DNA of 64,000 bases, taken from positions 125,130,754 to 125,194,753 of the forward strand of contig CP136061.1 in assembly GCA_032622095.1 (NCBI GenBank). Reading direction: 5' to 3'. Both the position numbers and the translations under genes were made by a program. Below are positions 48,781 to 61,013 of the stretch, piece after piece (the stretch's first letter is position 1; each line of letters begins with the position of its first letter). The notes under the pieces are model-generated. The model did no database searches and was not told where the DNA came from. It worked only from the letters and a program-made list of their open reading frames with translations. This DNA is from Siphonodentalium dalli. Lineage: Eukaryota > Mollusca > Scaphopoda > Gadilida > Siphonodentaliidae.

Positions 48781-48839
48781 TATAATGATAGATGACCTAG
48801 ACCTATAGGGCATGCTAATAGAAGAACATCACGCGTCTG

Positions 48840-49290
48840 CATGTAGCTGACATTTCAATTTCAAGATAGAAGACATAATTTTATGTTCCGGGTCTAGCGT
48901 ATTGCACCATGATCCTACTTTGTCGCATATGTCGTTATAGTGTATATGTAATGCTGTTTTCTATCCTCTCAGACTCGAAACACTTTATATACAACTTTGT
49001 AAATGTATTTGTACGAGCCAACATAACCAAACGCCTGATTGGGTCGGCGTAGTGCTGGCTTGTAGCTGAAACTCATGTGCATATAAATGTGGTTGACATT
49101 TCCATTACCAGATAGACATTTGTTCTAGGAGATGACTCTATATAAGTATCTAATGCTTGTCAAATCCTCTTCTCATTCCAAGTCTCTCTACATATATACA
49201 TGTGTCATGCTCATTAATTATATATTTTATTTGGGACGAAATAAATATTGTTTAAGCCACATTTGTTCCGGGTCCACCAATTTGCACCAT
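48840..49290. repeat. Old, diverged direct repeat
   Basis: TAGCTGACATTTCAATTTCA / TGGTTGACATTTCCATTACC and TGTTCCGGGTCTAGCGTATT / TGTTCCGGGTCCACCAATTT, each followed by TGCACCAT, occur in the same order about 240-380 nt apart. Non-coding. Confidence 0.45.
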
Positions 49291-50443
49291 CAGCTGATTT
49301 TAACGTAATCCTGTGTCTAATGAGTGTCCTGTTTCACATGACCATTATGGCAAATAAACCATTACTGTAGCACTATATGCAAGATATAATGCATGTCAAG
49401 TTGTATAGAGCCACAATTTGAATAGCAGTTTTACAACACGATATTGACTAGCTATTAACCAACATGAAGCTGTCGTGTAAATACCTGGTGGCAATGTATG
49501 AATAAGTCGATTTATGACATTTAGGTGAATATATAATTATGTACGATGCTCCAGGGAAATTGCCGATTTTGGCAAATGTTTACCTTGCACTATTGCACCG
49601 CGCTAATCATATAACGCAACGTGTTGTGAACTCTTTCTTTTGTTATAAAGAATTGGCCGACGAGGCATCGCGTAACTGTACAAATATCATGTCTCGTGGG
49701 GATTATAATTATGCTCACAAACTATACTGCAAGCAGATATGTACAATTGTTATGTCTCTGGTTCGATCGCAATAGGTAGAGTGTCATCTGGGGTAACAAA
49801 CTGACGTCTCATTGTAGAGTTACTATTTGTTTTACTTTAAACATATTTTATTCGTAAAGAAATATCCAAAAGGGATCGGGGCACAAGTTATTTCAACATT
49901 GTAGGGTTGTGGCTCACAATTATAACGTTATTAGCCCTGAGCGACATGAACCCACGTGTGTGTATACTTTATATATATACTTTTTTATTAATTACATATA
50001 AATTATGGCGTGTTACACATTAATACAACACAGTGGGTGTGGTCCAAGCCAAAACCACACACACGCCTTTTTGGCGCCGGTGGTGATTTTCCATTATCGA
50101 TAGGTTCCGTGTGAGTAGATACATGGTATGTTGAGACTACCTTATATGCACACGGACATGTAATTGCGAATTTAACCTTAAACTGGGAATTCATTAGAAA
50201 CACAACAAAATATACTCTTCAAATGTGTTATACATGTATCGAGAGTTTCGTATAATATGGGCCCATTACATATGGATTCTATCAACCTGGTACACCAACA
50301 GTCGATTTGTATAATGTATGTACATGTATAATGGTTCTTCGGTGTAGCCATAAAAACATGATTCTAAATGCTCTATTGAAATTGGCATACTCCAACATCT
50401 TATACTCCTTTTTCCGTTTAGCTGGATATTGTACTAAACGTAC

Positions 50444-51400
50444 AGCTTGTAAAGGGTGTGCGATAAGCAAAGCACTCAAACCCGAAAGTTTGAGTGGTGA
50501 GGATTATAGCGAGCTGCTATGTATTGATGCAATCAACATGGTGATGGCCGGTTTATCGACACCTCAATACATACGACCAATAAATCATGGCGACACACCA
50601 TGGAGTAGCTGTACTCGCCGCGAACCTTCTATATATGCAACGGAATTCCCATTAAATAGGTCTACCATTTTCACAGATTAAAAGTGTGAACAAGTCATGC
50701 AAGACACCTTTGTGCATGTGTAGTCGATGTTTTGTGGTGAACCTCTGAGGCTCGCGGTGATCTTTGGGACAAGTGCTAGCCATTTAGATGGACCTCCTCT
50801 CCCGAAGACAACAACACTAAATACAACGCTACAATAGCAACATGGTAACAGTGCATATATATATACATATATAAGAATGTATACAACGACAGTCCCCTCT
50901 TTAATCCAAGTCCATGTTATCAGTTTTTATTTTCCCATATAAATCTCGTTCTCTCTCTCACACACACACTCTCTCTCTCCCCCTCTCTCTCTCTCTCTCT
51001 CTCCGAGCTTGTTTCAATTATTGACATGCAGGTTTTGGAAGAGTCTAAATCATTCAGACATATCTCTTTCCAATATCAGGTATGTTTAATGTTTGTATCT
51101 CTTAAAGAGTGGTGTCTCTTAAAAAGTCTTGAACAGCTTTGAAAATGAACTCGTTTTCATTATGCTCTTGGTCAAGGTCTCCAAATAGCAAAATTGTTAC
51201 CGAATAAATGTTATCTATGGTAGATGTAAGCCCTGATCATTATCCATTATAGCTGTCGATTCATGATAATCGGTTCCACGCAAGTACACCGTGGATAACC
51301 GCGCAAAAAAAACCCACCATGAATCCTGGTAATCGGCAGTGGGCTTAGTGCGGTCTCCATGTCCTAAGTGTTTTGCTTATCGCACATTCTTTACACACTG
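50444..51400. repeat. Inverted pair of 29-nt blocks, about 0.9 kb apart
   Basis: TGTAAAGGGTGTGCGATAAG then CAAAGCACT at 50448-50476 is repeated in reverse at 51367-51395 with about four changes. Both translate to C-K-x-C-A-I-S-K-x-L in their own orientation. The left one lies in a 124-codon frame (50307-50681) with no recognisable domain. The arms do not extend further. Confidence 0.5.
50951..51003. repeat. CT/CA microsatellite
   Basis: (CT)n, (CA)n and (CT)n runs in succession with a short C run between them. Simple sequence repeat. Confidence 0.9.
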
Positions 51401-51883
51401 TGTCTGCCTATTCGCTTCCACAGCCCCATTTGCATGAAAATGGTAGTGAATGGTGTTCTAGCTTCCGCTTCCTTGCCCCTGCGTAATCATAACATCACAT
51501 GGCCATCACCACTTGAGTCGAAGACCATATACAAATATAATATCAATACTTATATGATTTATAGTTCACCAGGCGCAGATCCGAATATCATAGAATCGGT
51601 TTTATTATATGCTTGCCTATAAAATAGCAGAAAACTACCGAAAAGTAGATCGTCGTACGTTTCACTTTGAAGCCACTGTGAAATACTATTTCTTTAGTTC
51701 ACTGTAGCTTTCATTATTTCACTGTAGCTTGCTGGCGTTTACGCGAGCGCGAATCAATAGGGCCATTATACATACCGACTCCAATACACTTACACGCGCT
51801 CTTTAATTAAGTAGAGTTAATACTTTTATTAAGTAAGAGTTAATTTAGCAACTTTGAGCACTAATAAGGCGAATATAGTAAAC

Positions 51884-51995
51884 AGAATACCTACTTTTTT
51901 TGTTTGAATACCCGCAGCCGCTCGTCAAAATCCGATATTTCTTTCCAGACACTCATTAGATATTTCGGTATTCAAACAAAAAATATAGGTATTCT
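51884..51995. repeat. 112-nt hairpin element
   Basis: AGAATACCTACTTTTTTTGT then TTGAATACC at the left is mirrored by GGTATTCAAACAAAAAATAT then AGGTATTCT at the right. The middle (about 55 nt) is unique. It resembles a small MITE; no second copy was seen. Confidence 0.6.
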
Positions 51996-54420
51996 CTATC
52001 TCTCACATGAACCGATCACGACCAGTACCTATTACACAATGAAGCTTCCCACGTATGGTCATAACTGCATGACCAATCCTGAAGTGTATATATTAGCAAA
52101 CTCCCTCATTAAATATTCAGTGAAACCCTATATATAAAAACTATATTCCCCGACACACAGTGCACAATATGCTTGTTATTTCCATCTGCGAACATTCTAC
52201 ATCGTATTGCTATTCGGGTCGGTCTCCTGTCGTTCTACCATGCATGTCTTCATCATATATAACCGACAGACTTATTACAGATCTTCTACCATATATGTGA
52301 TGCACATTACACCGCCGGGTTTCTGACAAATAATCAACCCTGCCCCCGACATATGCGTTCGATGCTGCGGACAGGCGTTATCTATGCTGACCACGTAACT
52401 GACCTAAGCTCCCGAGTCCATCAATCTTGATGGTACGTATAGATTCGAAGGAAATTAAGGATCTTTGCTCGCCTCTTTTGTTCTCGAGGGCAATCAATGG
52501 TTCTGTCAGCTCATATGATTCACGCGGACCCGAGACAAAAATGCGATTAATTTCTCCATTGATGAGATGGATAGGCCTGTGATTAGTTGCGATCCGTTAT
52601 CATATAAAACAACCCTTCCGACCAAATATATTATTGATCCATTGCCCACAATTAGGTGCTATAACGTTCGGCCGACCACCATCTCGATGTCGGAAATTAT
52701 CCAACGCAATGAATGGAAGACCTTGATATGACAGGTCTGACATGTCTGCAGATTCGCCCAAATACAGATTCAGTAGCCGCATACATGTAAGTCACACTGT
52801 GTCCGGCATAATCATCATAAGTGTGTAGTTTATATGCAGATCCAGGCCACGTGACACAGGCCACGTGCATATTTATATACGAATAAGATATGTTTAATGT
52901 TAAAGTGTTAACCGCCAACCTTTGTAATCCTGTGCAATATGGAGTTGATATAAAAATTTACATGTAGCATGTGGCTCTCTTACCTGATCTCAAAGTCGTA
53001 ACTGGGTGTGTTATATGTTCACTCATACAATGGTAAAATGAACCAGAGTCTCAATCTTTGCTTAAATTTGTGAAATAGATCGCTCTGCATTGGGCCAAGT
53101 TAGTAAATTGTGAAGCAGATGAAACATCTACTATATTCTCCAGAAATGAATCCCATTGGGGATTATTACAGAGAATTGCAGCGCTTAGTTACTTATTAAC
53201 CGTTTTTCCTATTTGTTTTAGATACCACGTATACATGTAGGAACGTCTTGTCAGTCTTGAACGAATATACGTGAATTTGCATTATCGCCGCTGGCTTTAC
53301 TTAACCTGTTATCCTGTGCGTGTGTGACCGTTTCAGTCACAAATCTCGTATCTATACAGAAAAGTTGATTACAGAAATTCCGATAGCCCCGGGTTCGCAC
53401 GCGGTCAATATTCTAGACCGGATATTTGCAAACACCTTTGCTTCAAGTAAACAGACTTGTCAATCAATGCCGTTGATTTTGTTCTGTACAGTGCCTAGCA
53501 GCATCAAAGAATTATAGCGTCCATGTGAAGGACATATGTCCATGACAAGAACACACACTCAAAGTTACAACTGAATGCAGCTATATGTACTCCATCGAAC
53601 AGCGGTATGTTCAGAATCCACGTGGGTAGGCGCGTTCGGTGAATCAGGGTGGTTCACCACCTGCCATAGAAAGTATATTTTGTTTTATTTTAACATACTT
53701 TATGTGTATCTCCCACATACTAACATATAACGGACAGAAAACATTGACAGTATTGGTTTATGGAATCAAACACAAGTTCTTTTAACAACTTCTATCTTAT
53801 GATGTGGCCAACCGATTATTTTTATACAATATTTTGGTGGAATGTCTCCAAAGCTATAGATCATATTATAAAGACGTTTCGTGTCGATGATTTGTCAAAA
53901 ATAATAATACAGATTATCTATCACCTGTGTACTGTACTGCGTTGAAGTAAGGCTGATGTGGTCATTGTCACGGTGCATCGATCACATTCTAATAGTCAGC
54001 CTTTGAAAACGGTCACAAGAGTCTCCATGCAGCTTTTCGCCGACGATCACATTCCTTGCTAGCTTGTACAATCTCGTTTTCATGCACATATACGTGATAT
54101 GCAGTCTATTTAAGTTTGCGACAAAATGGCGTCCAGTGCTGTCCCAAATGGCTAACTTTGAGGTGAAGCAATGTCGAACATAAGTTGAAGCTTAGAATGC
54201 TTATGATCATATGCTGTATACATGTACACATTGGTCAGGATAAATCATTTTCCATTCCGGGGCATTGACTGAACGCCTAAACGGTGGAATTTGGAAATCT
54301 TTAAATATTTTATTTCTTTTTCTCGAAATGTGAATAACTAGTCTAATAATATGAGAAGCAAGCTACCAATGTCATCGTCGGCGAAAAGCTGGCTACACTT
54401 GTGTGACATTTTAATACGCA
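51996..54420. other. No gene seen
   Basis: Unique-looking AT-rich DNA with a pair of CAGGCCACGTG motifs at 52843-52866. No reading frame with a recognisable domain. Confidence 0.45.
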
Positions 54421-54764
54421 CATATACAAATACGCACATAGTCGACATATGTGAACTAGGTACAAAATGTGATTATTTGATTCTGAAATAAGCAGATAAT
54501 TGAGTCACAGCCGTTATTTCGTTGTATGGCGCGGGCCACCGTGAAAGCACATGTTAAAGAGCGTACACCTGAAAAGTCATGTGGTGGCTTATACTTGTCT
54601 CATTGTCCGCACATAATCGCCGCATTATGAGTTGATAATGTGACTAAACTGTTTTCATTCATAGCACACTATCGACTCAAAATGATTCAATTTAAAGTAG
54701 ATTATCCACCTAATAAAACTTATTAATAAGCAGATAATGTGCGGATTTTTTGGAGAACATGCTG
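54421..54764 (+). mobile_element. Hairpin MITE family 1, copy 4
   Basis: Starts CATATACAAATACGCACATA and ends near GCGGATTTTTTGG then ACATGCTG. It shares the GGCGCGGGCCACCGTGAAA and TTAAAGAGCGTACA blocks with the other copies. The central palindrome is more eroded (GCCGCATTATGAGTTGATAA against CGACTCAAAATGATTC). Confidence 0.65.
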
Positions 54765-57360
54765 ACGAATGTGAAGAATGCCTTGTGACAATGGACCCTT
54801 TAGCTTTAGTCACGTTTGATTTTGTCGTTCTAATTATATTGATAGTAGCTATTTTGTTATTAAGGGAAACACAGGCACGCATGCGATGAGCAACCCATCA
54901 CTCATATGCTAGATAGCCTAGATTAGTATTTTGACAGATTCTCGATGAAGTATTTCGTTATATCCTGACCTATATACATGTACACAATATGTGTCATGGT
55001 TTTCGGATTTTAATGTGACCTATTTGTCAAATAAGAAATGTGTCCCCTTGCACTGAGACACAAAATAAATCAACATGGTGTTTGGAAGCTGACTGGTACA
55101 ACTGCCTTCCCTTTGTGAAAAGTCGATGCTGGTATTGGTCTTATGTTGGCCAAATCGGATGTTATCAATCGCTCTTAACAAATCGTGATATCGCAGTATG
55201 TTCGGAATTCAGCGATCGTGACGTTAGGCGATACACCAAACATGTTAGCCTGTCATTGTAGATCCTAGTGTCCGTACATTGATCGACTTATTGACAAACT
55301 TAGTCGCCCGGATTAAGAGATAGTTATCTGGTCATGTATTATTCATCAGCCAACCGTTCGTCGTATTACAACTGAGCTTAAAGAAGCAAAGAATTGTGCA
55401 CATCAGTAGGTCAATGGATTTTATCTTACTGAAGCGTTTTTCTGCTTCAATAAAAAAGAGACAGTCTTCCGTGCATCCATACTGGACACAAGGATGAATA
55501 TGTCAGTTGTTCCCTCGCGTGATTATAATGTATGCTATTACGACTATTACATGTATTGAGCTACATGAATGAACGCTTACAAAACGCAGAATGTTCTGTA
55601 TTAGAATAGCAGTTGTACACAGAGAGGGGGAGTTGGCGCTGGACCAACATGTTGTCTCGCCAAAACTTTTGCCAAATTATTTTTTTTCCCAAATTCCAAA
55701 AGGACTTGCCAAATTAAACTGTATAATTAATTGAGGAAAATGTTCATGTTTAGTTCTTATACCATGTGAAACTAACACCCAAACGGTAAAAGAAAGCTAT
55801 ATTGAATTATAGGACGTTCAATCTTACATGTACGTGAACTTTCCAATAATTCCCTCATATTTACCCGCAAAATAAATGGTTTAAAAAAAATTAAACAGTA
55901 AACACCTTTATCAGAGGATTGAGAAATAAATGGTGAAAACCGATCTCCCCAAAGTCAAATTTCCTATGTGCTTTGAGAACAAATCCCGCACTAAAAACAT
56001 AATGGCAGAATGGAGGATGAGAGGAGCGGTAGTTTTTTTGTTTTTTTCCTCACGATTTTCGCAAGTAACTTTTCAAAATTGCTGCAAATTAGAACTCTTG
56101 TGTTTGACTTGCCATGCGTGATGTCGGGACATTGTCGTTCAGACTTTTGTGTTGATAAAATAATCAGAGATCCAAATCACACCCTTTTGCAATATAGTTC
56201 ATTTGTTCTAGTGGTACTTTCCAAACTTAAGGTACGAAATCACACAAATTTTGTTCGATATGTTGTGTGCGTAACAAGGGCAGCAAAATGCTCTGCTCCC
56301 TTAGTATATAACTTAATATCGCGGAAGTCCACCAAATGTGGGTAAAATGTCGCCGGTAGCAGCGGTCTTACCGAATCATCAAGGGGGTTAAACCCTGCAT
56401 GGAGTTCGGATGAACCAAGCATTCCTAAATAATGCACTGTTGATCTCAGTGTTAAAGTGTGCTATGTCCAAAAGCTGAAAGCGGTCGAATACATTGCTTC
56501 GAAACAACATCGTCAATTTTTTTTTTTTAAACTTATGGTTATTTCCATGTAGAGTGACCCCAAAATATTCACATACAGCGACGGTTCCAACAGTTTAGTT
56601 GCTCAGATAGTACGAAATGATAGTTCAAAACGTTAAATAACGTGTTCTCCCACTACACTATTCAGGAGTTAGGATAGTATAATTCTCGGTCGGGCGACGA
56701 AATGTCTTCCAAAATATGAATCCAGTAAAAATTACTGGGATTTAATTGTTATAGACAGTACTAAATTCAGATGATTTAAAGACAATTATCTTCAATGTCA
56801 TATATGCGTTTAGTCAACATGGCTTGTCATTGTCACTTGAACATAATGCGCTATTGAATAGTATGACACGTATACACATATATGTTGAACAGCATATAAG
56901 CCACGTGTTTTGTACACGGGTTTCTGTGCTCATATACACACCCCCTGTGAACCGGCCCTGTACAGCGATGTAGCAGTGGTCGCAGGGAACAGTTTGGGTA
57001 GCAAAATGTAAGCAAATGCCACACACATATGGAAGAAACACGCGGCGAGGACAAACTATCGAGATCTTAGCACATGTTAGCGGCAGAGTGAACATATGCA
57101 GGATATACTGCTTTTGTGTTACGGTGACAATACAAAATGTATCTATTCATATCCCATTTTTAACAAGAAAATACTGAATAAATCAGTTGAAACAATTTGT
57201 GTTTTTACTAACATGTTTTCGTAACAAATCAAACTCAGTGGATTCATAATGATCACCATTCACTGACCATTCATCATCGCGTGTCTGTTTATACAACGAT
57301 GAAGAGATTAATTAACGCGATTCAATAAATGCTTTTTCAAGCCAGAACATCACCGAACTT
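54765..57360. other. No gene seen
   Basis: AT-rich. Two overlapping frames at 55930-56345 and a minus-strand pair at 56814-57095 show no family features. Confidence 0.45.
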
Positions 57361-57955
57361 CTCAATTAATACAGGTATATGTGTGAAAATACAATCATAA
57401 TTATATAAATATAAGTTTGGAAAAAACCGAAAAAATCGGTTAAATTCATAAATATAAGTTTGAAAATCACCAAAAAAATCGCAATTAATACAGATATATG
57501 TGTAAAATGACAATTATAATTATATATTAAATTCGTAAATATAAGTTTGAAAATCAATGAAAAAATCAGTTATATTCATAAATATAAGTTTGAAAATCAC
57601 CAAAAAAATCACCGAAATTCTCAATTAATACAGATATATGTACAAAAAGACAATCATAATTATATATTAAATTCATAAATATAAGTTTGAAATTTGCATA
57701 TTTTAATTGAGGTCCGTATGAGCCGGGGTCCGTATATGCCAAAATCACCAAAACAATCACCGAAATTCTCAATTAATACAGATATATGTGTAAAAAGACA
57801 ATCATAATTATATATTAAATTCATAAATATAAGTTTGAAAATTGCATATTTTAATTGAGGTCCGTATAGGCCGGGGTCCGTATAAGCCAGGGTCCGTATC
57901 AGCCGGTGGTCCGTAAAAGCCAGGGTCCGTAAGAGCCAGGGTCCGTATAAGCCGC
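57361..57955. repeat. AT-rich satellite (120-150-nt units) ending in a 16-nt minisatellite
   Basis: Four units start near 57361, 57482, 57620 and 57768 with CTCAATTAATACAGATATAT and share AATCATAATTATATATTAAA and ATAAATATAAGTTTGAAAAT. The last two end in GCATATTTTAATTGAGGTCC and run into copies of GGTCCGTATAAGCCRG: two copies after unit 3 and six at 57858-57955. Minus-strand frames here are low-complexity artefacts. Confidence 0.85.
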
Positions 57956-58084
57956 ATACCGTTATGACTATAGTATTGGTTTAAACATAATATTGCAACA
58001 AAAGTTACAAGGGATTGGGACGCAAGTTATAACAACTTCATGCAGCCCCTTTCCCAATAATATTTAAACAACTGTTTTCTTGAG

Positions 58085-58650
58085 TAAAGCCCATTAAATT
58101 GATAGCAGATCACCGTCAGACAGTACCCTTACCACCTGCAGACAGTATCATTGAAATTTTGGAAGCGCGGGATTTTGGTGGGAGTTGATGTTAAGTTATC
58201 TTGGGTGACCTCTTAGAACTATCGGTCGTTCCAAAGGCAGGTATTCTTGAGATGCATTATCTATATAAAAAAGACGATAAACAGATCTACAAGCATGTAC
58301 TTTGACAAGAATAAGCTAGAAAATTGGGGAAAAAATAAATCGAAACTATCAGATTATTTCCATGAAATATCAACACTACACTAATATGATATTTTGCAAT
58401 GCAAATACGTCTTTAATTTGTCTCATTTTGTCGCCTATTTGTGTGTTTCATAATTGTTTTCAAATATCGTATCGTTCGTCTGTCGGTTGTGAAACAATGC
58501 GAAATGTTTAATACGCTAAAAAATAAACCTCACGTGACATGATTAGTAAAAGTGATCGCTATTACTTAAATAAAGCCCATTACATTGATAGCAGACCGCC
58601 GTCAGACAGTACCCTTACCACATGCAGGCAGTATCATTTAGAAGCGCTGG
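58085..58650. repeat. Direct repeat of about 85 nt, 485 nt apart
   Basis: AAAGCCCATTAAATTGATAG then GTCAGACAGTACCCTTACCA at 58085-58172 recurs at 58570-58650 with few changes, including GCAG(A/G)CAGTATCATT and GAAGCGC. Non-coding; perhaps a partial transposon pair. Confidence 0.7.
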
Positions 58651-59694
58651 TCCCCCGCGAACGCTACCGTTGCCAATCTATCACCCTCGATTTTGTGATC
58701 CAGGGGGTCGTTGGCCATCAAAGATTAATAAATTCAATTCAGTATATATTGAGGAATACAAATTGTGGATAATCAATGGACGGTGAATTTAAATTTTTCG
58801 GTTTATTCATCCAATAGTGAAACTGTTGATAAAAGTCTTATTTTGTCAGCCAATACGACTTATCTGTTTGTAAAAAAAATATAGTTGGTCATCTGTGCTA
58901 ATTATATGAAATTCCCTATAGAAATAACTCGCCCGTTATGTCTTATATCCTTATATGTGCTCGCTGATGACAATCCTTGATATCTTATATCTGCTATTAT
59001 ACCGACGTGCTAACGATTTTACATAGTACCACAACCACTGTTACCCCGATTCACAGGGGGTGATACAGGAATAGTAATGTATTCACAACATACGATTTGG
59101 ATATGATACCCTAACCTTGGTAAATCTCTTACACTATAAATTCATTGATATAATTTATTACAAAAAACCTTTAGTTTTGTATTGAGCACTTTACCATTGA
59201 CATCAGGTTATACAATACACTTGTCCACAAAAAGACTTATTAACTGAACATTTTCCTCCAATTCATAGAAATCTTTATGCACTTCTGAAAACCCCTACAA
59301 ATGAATTATAAACCATTCCGATATATATAGTTCTATTGCACACCCATTCGTTTAGTTTTTGCGAAAGAGAGCAAAATACAGAAGAAATCAATACGATCAA
59401 TAAAAATGTTTGCATTAAACATAGAACAACATGCAAACATTTTTAAATATCTAAACAAGATGGCGACGTAACCACTTCACGCGAATTTTGCTCCCGATTT
59501 TTTTCTCAAACTGAAGACAAATTGAGCGTTGAAATGACCAACTCAATAACATAACCAGCTTATAATCAACTAAGTATACCAGTAAAGCGAACATTTAAAA
59601 CTTTTGTGAATCAGTACAGGTGTTATTTCGACACAAACTTGGGTGAACTGCCCCAAAAAACGAGTGACTAAAAATAGCAACATATACCTCCAAA
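58651..59694. other. Probable 5' untranslated region of the LINE (right part); otherwise no gene
   Basis: The last 250-350 nt before ATG 59695 probably belong to the LINE leader. ACAAGATGGCGACGTAACC at about 59456 contains an AAGATGGCG motif like the YY1 site known in L1 promoters. The left part is unique-looking. Confidence 0.4.
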
Positions 59695-61013
59695 ATGGCG
59701 GACTCCGAAGCAAACACCCAAGACCAAAATGACACAACTTCCTGCTCTAACGATACTACAGACTCACTGGAAAAACATCCGACAACAAACACATCAAATT
59801 TTCAAAACGCAGATACTATGACATATGAAGAACACCCGCTGTTTCACCAACATGCATTCAAAGGTCAACGATAATTGAAATTGAAAACTCAACACATTCA
59901 AAGAATGAACGTTCTGCATAAGACTCAGTTGTAGAGGTAATAAACCAAGTAGCTGATTTCAATTGCACTATTCCAAAACCACTTCCATCATTCACACCAA
60001 CTGGGACACCTTTATCCTCACCACAGGGATCCCCATCCAGATTTACCGGTACTAGTTTCTCACCGTTAACTCGACAAACACTTGACCGCAAATCCAAAAG
60101 GAAAAATGAAGAGTCATCCCCATCTAGAGCTACAAGACGAAAATCATATTTAGACAATGAAGAGCCCCAAGAAGAAAGTCTGAATAAAAGCATCAAAGAC
60201 CAGATCAGCAAATGCATAAAAGAATAATTCGAAGGAATAAGTAACCAAATGATTACACTGACAAACCTATTCGCAAACCTAAATTCTACTGTCGAAAAAG
60301 CTGCCATAAACCAATTCACCGAAACAAAGCAAGCAGTATCCACCGTACAAAATGAAGTCTTTGACCTAAAATATGAAATGCAGACATTGAAGGGAGAATT
60401 GCAGAGTGCAAAGGATGAAAATAGCAAATTAAGGGAATCGATATATGAGATAAAAGAGAAACAAGCTATTACTCCAGATGCCTTGGATGAAAAGTCAATT
60501 AGAGAGTATATTGACATAAACATTACAAATCTTCAGGAGAACTTTCACAAGAAGTTTGAAAATTACGAGCAATATGGACGAAGAAACTCGCTTAGGTTTC
60601 ATAATGTACCTATTCCACCACTCATAACAGATCCCTATAAAATTGATAGTGTTCGTCTCATTAAACATATTTGCTCGCAGTATCTATCCATAGATCTCGA
60701 ACCGAACGAGATTCACCGAGCTCACCCCATTGGTGGCATTAAAACAAGTCCCGCAAACAAACAAACTGAAACCAAGAAAAGCTGCCATATCCTAGTCCGT
60801 TTCACTACTTGGATCACCAAATATGACATCTTTTCCCAAAAAAAGATGCTGAAAGGAAAATCCAAAATTATAATCACTGAGGATTTGACTCAGAAAAGAC
60901 AAGCTATCGTTAAAGTCCTATCAGACCTGAAGAAAGTCTCAAAAATCAACTCGTACTGGACGTCTGATGGCAAAATCTTCATTAAGAAGACCGAAATAGC
61001 AATAAGTCAGTAG
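59695..61013 (+). pseudogene. LINE (L1-type) ORF1 protein, broken by a frameshift and two stops
   Basis: This is the nucleic-acid-binding ORF1 protein of a non-LTR retrotransposon. A start in a good context (CAAAATGGCGG) opens an acidic, Ser/Thr/Asn-rich N-terminus that runs in frame to a stop at 59872. The message then continues one frame over through stops at 59919 and 60225 into an uninterrupted 254-codon frame from ATG 60249. In that frame residues 1-75 have coiled-coil character (Leu/Ile heptads, many Lys/Glu). Residues 107-190 resemble the L1 ORF1 RRM (YGRRNSLRFHNVP, and ILVRF as the RNP1-like strand). Residues 193-250 resemble the C-terminal domain (EDLTQKR, WTSDGKIFIKK). A low-complexity Ser/Pro-rich stretch and a basic RKSKRK patch precede the coiled coil. 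No ORF2 (endonuclease/reverse transcriptase) frame is visible downstream within the window. The long antisense open frame at 59858-60523 is a shadow of this region. Confidence 0.85.
60249..61013 (+). CDS. Intact part of LINE ORF1: coiled coil, RRM-like and C-terminal domains
   Basis: This is the longest ATG-initiated frame in the window, 254 codons ending in TAG, and lies inside the broken ORF1 above. It begins just after an in-frame TAA (60225-60227) where a single C-to-T change would explain the stop, so the ATG at 60249 is probably an internal methionine, not the original start. The protein has the trimerising coiled coil, RRM and C-terminal domain order known for L1-type ORF1p. Such proteins coat the element's RNA in the cytoplasm. 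Whether this fragment is made is unknown. Confidence 0.75.
   Translation: MITLTNLFANLNSTVEKAAINQFTETKQAVSTVQNEVFDLKYEMQTLKGELQSAKDENSKLRESIYEIKEKQAITPDALDEKSIREYIDINITNLQENFHKKFENYEQYGRRNSLRFHNVPIPPLITDPYKIDSVRLIKHICSQYLSIDLEPNEIHRAHPIGGIKTSPANKQTETKKSCHILVRFTTWITKYDIFSQKKMLKGKSKIIITEDLTQKRQAIVKVLSDLKKVSKINSYWTSDGKIFIKKTEIAISQ

Noticed and set aside
50307-50681. 124-codon plus-strand frame as an intact gene
   Set aside because: The composition is plausible and it has a CxxC motif, but there is no known domain, no supporting exon structure, and the only related peptide is an inverted 29-nt block with stops around it. It is kept only as a finding.
59858-60523. 221-codon minus-strand open frame
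   Set aside because: It is the antisense shadow of LINE ORF1, whose sense frame has clear coiled-coil and RRM-like features. The antisense peptide is Ser/Phe-rich with no domain.
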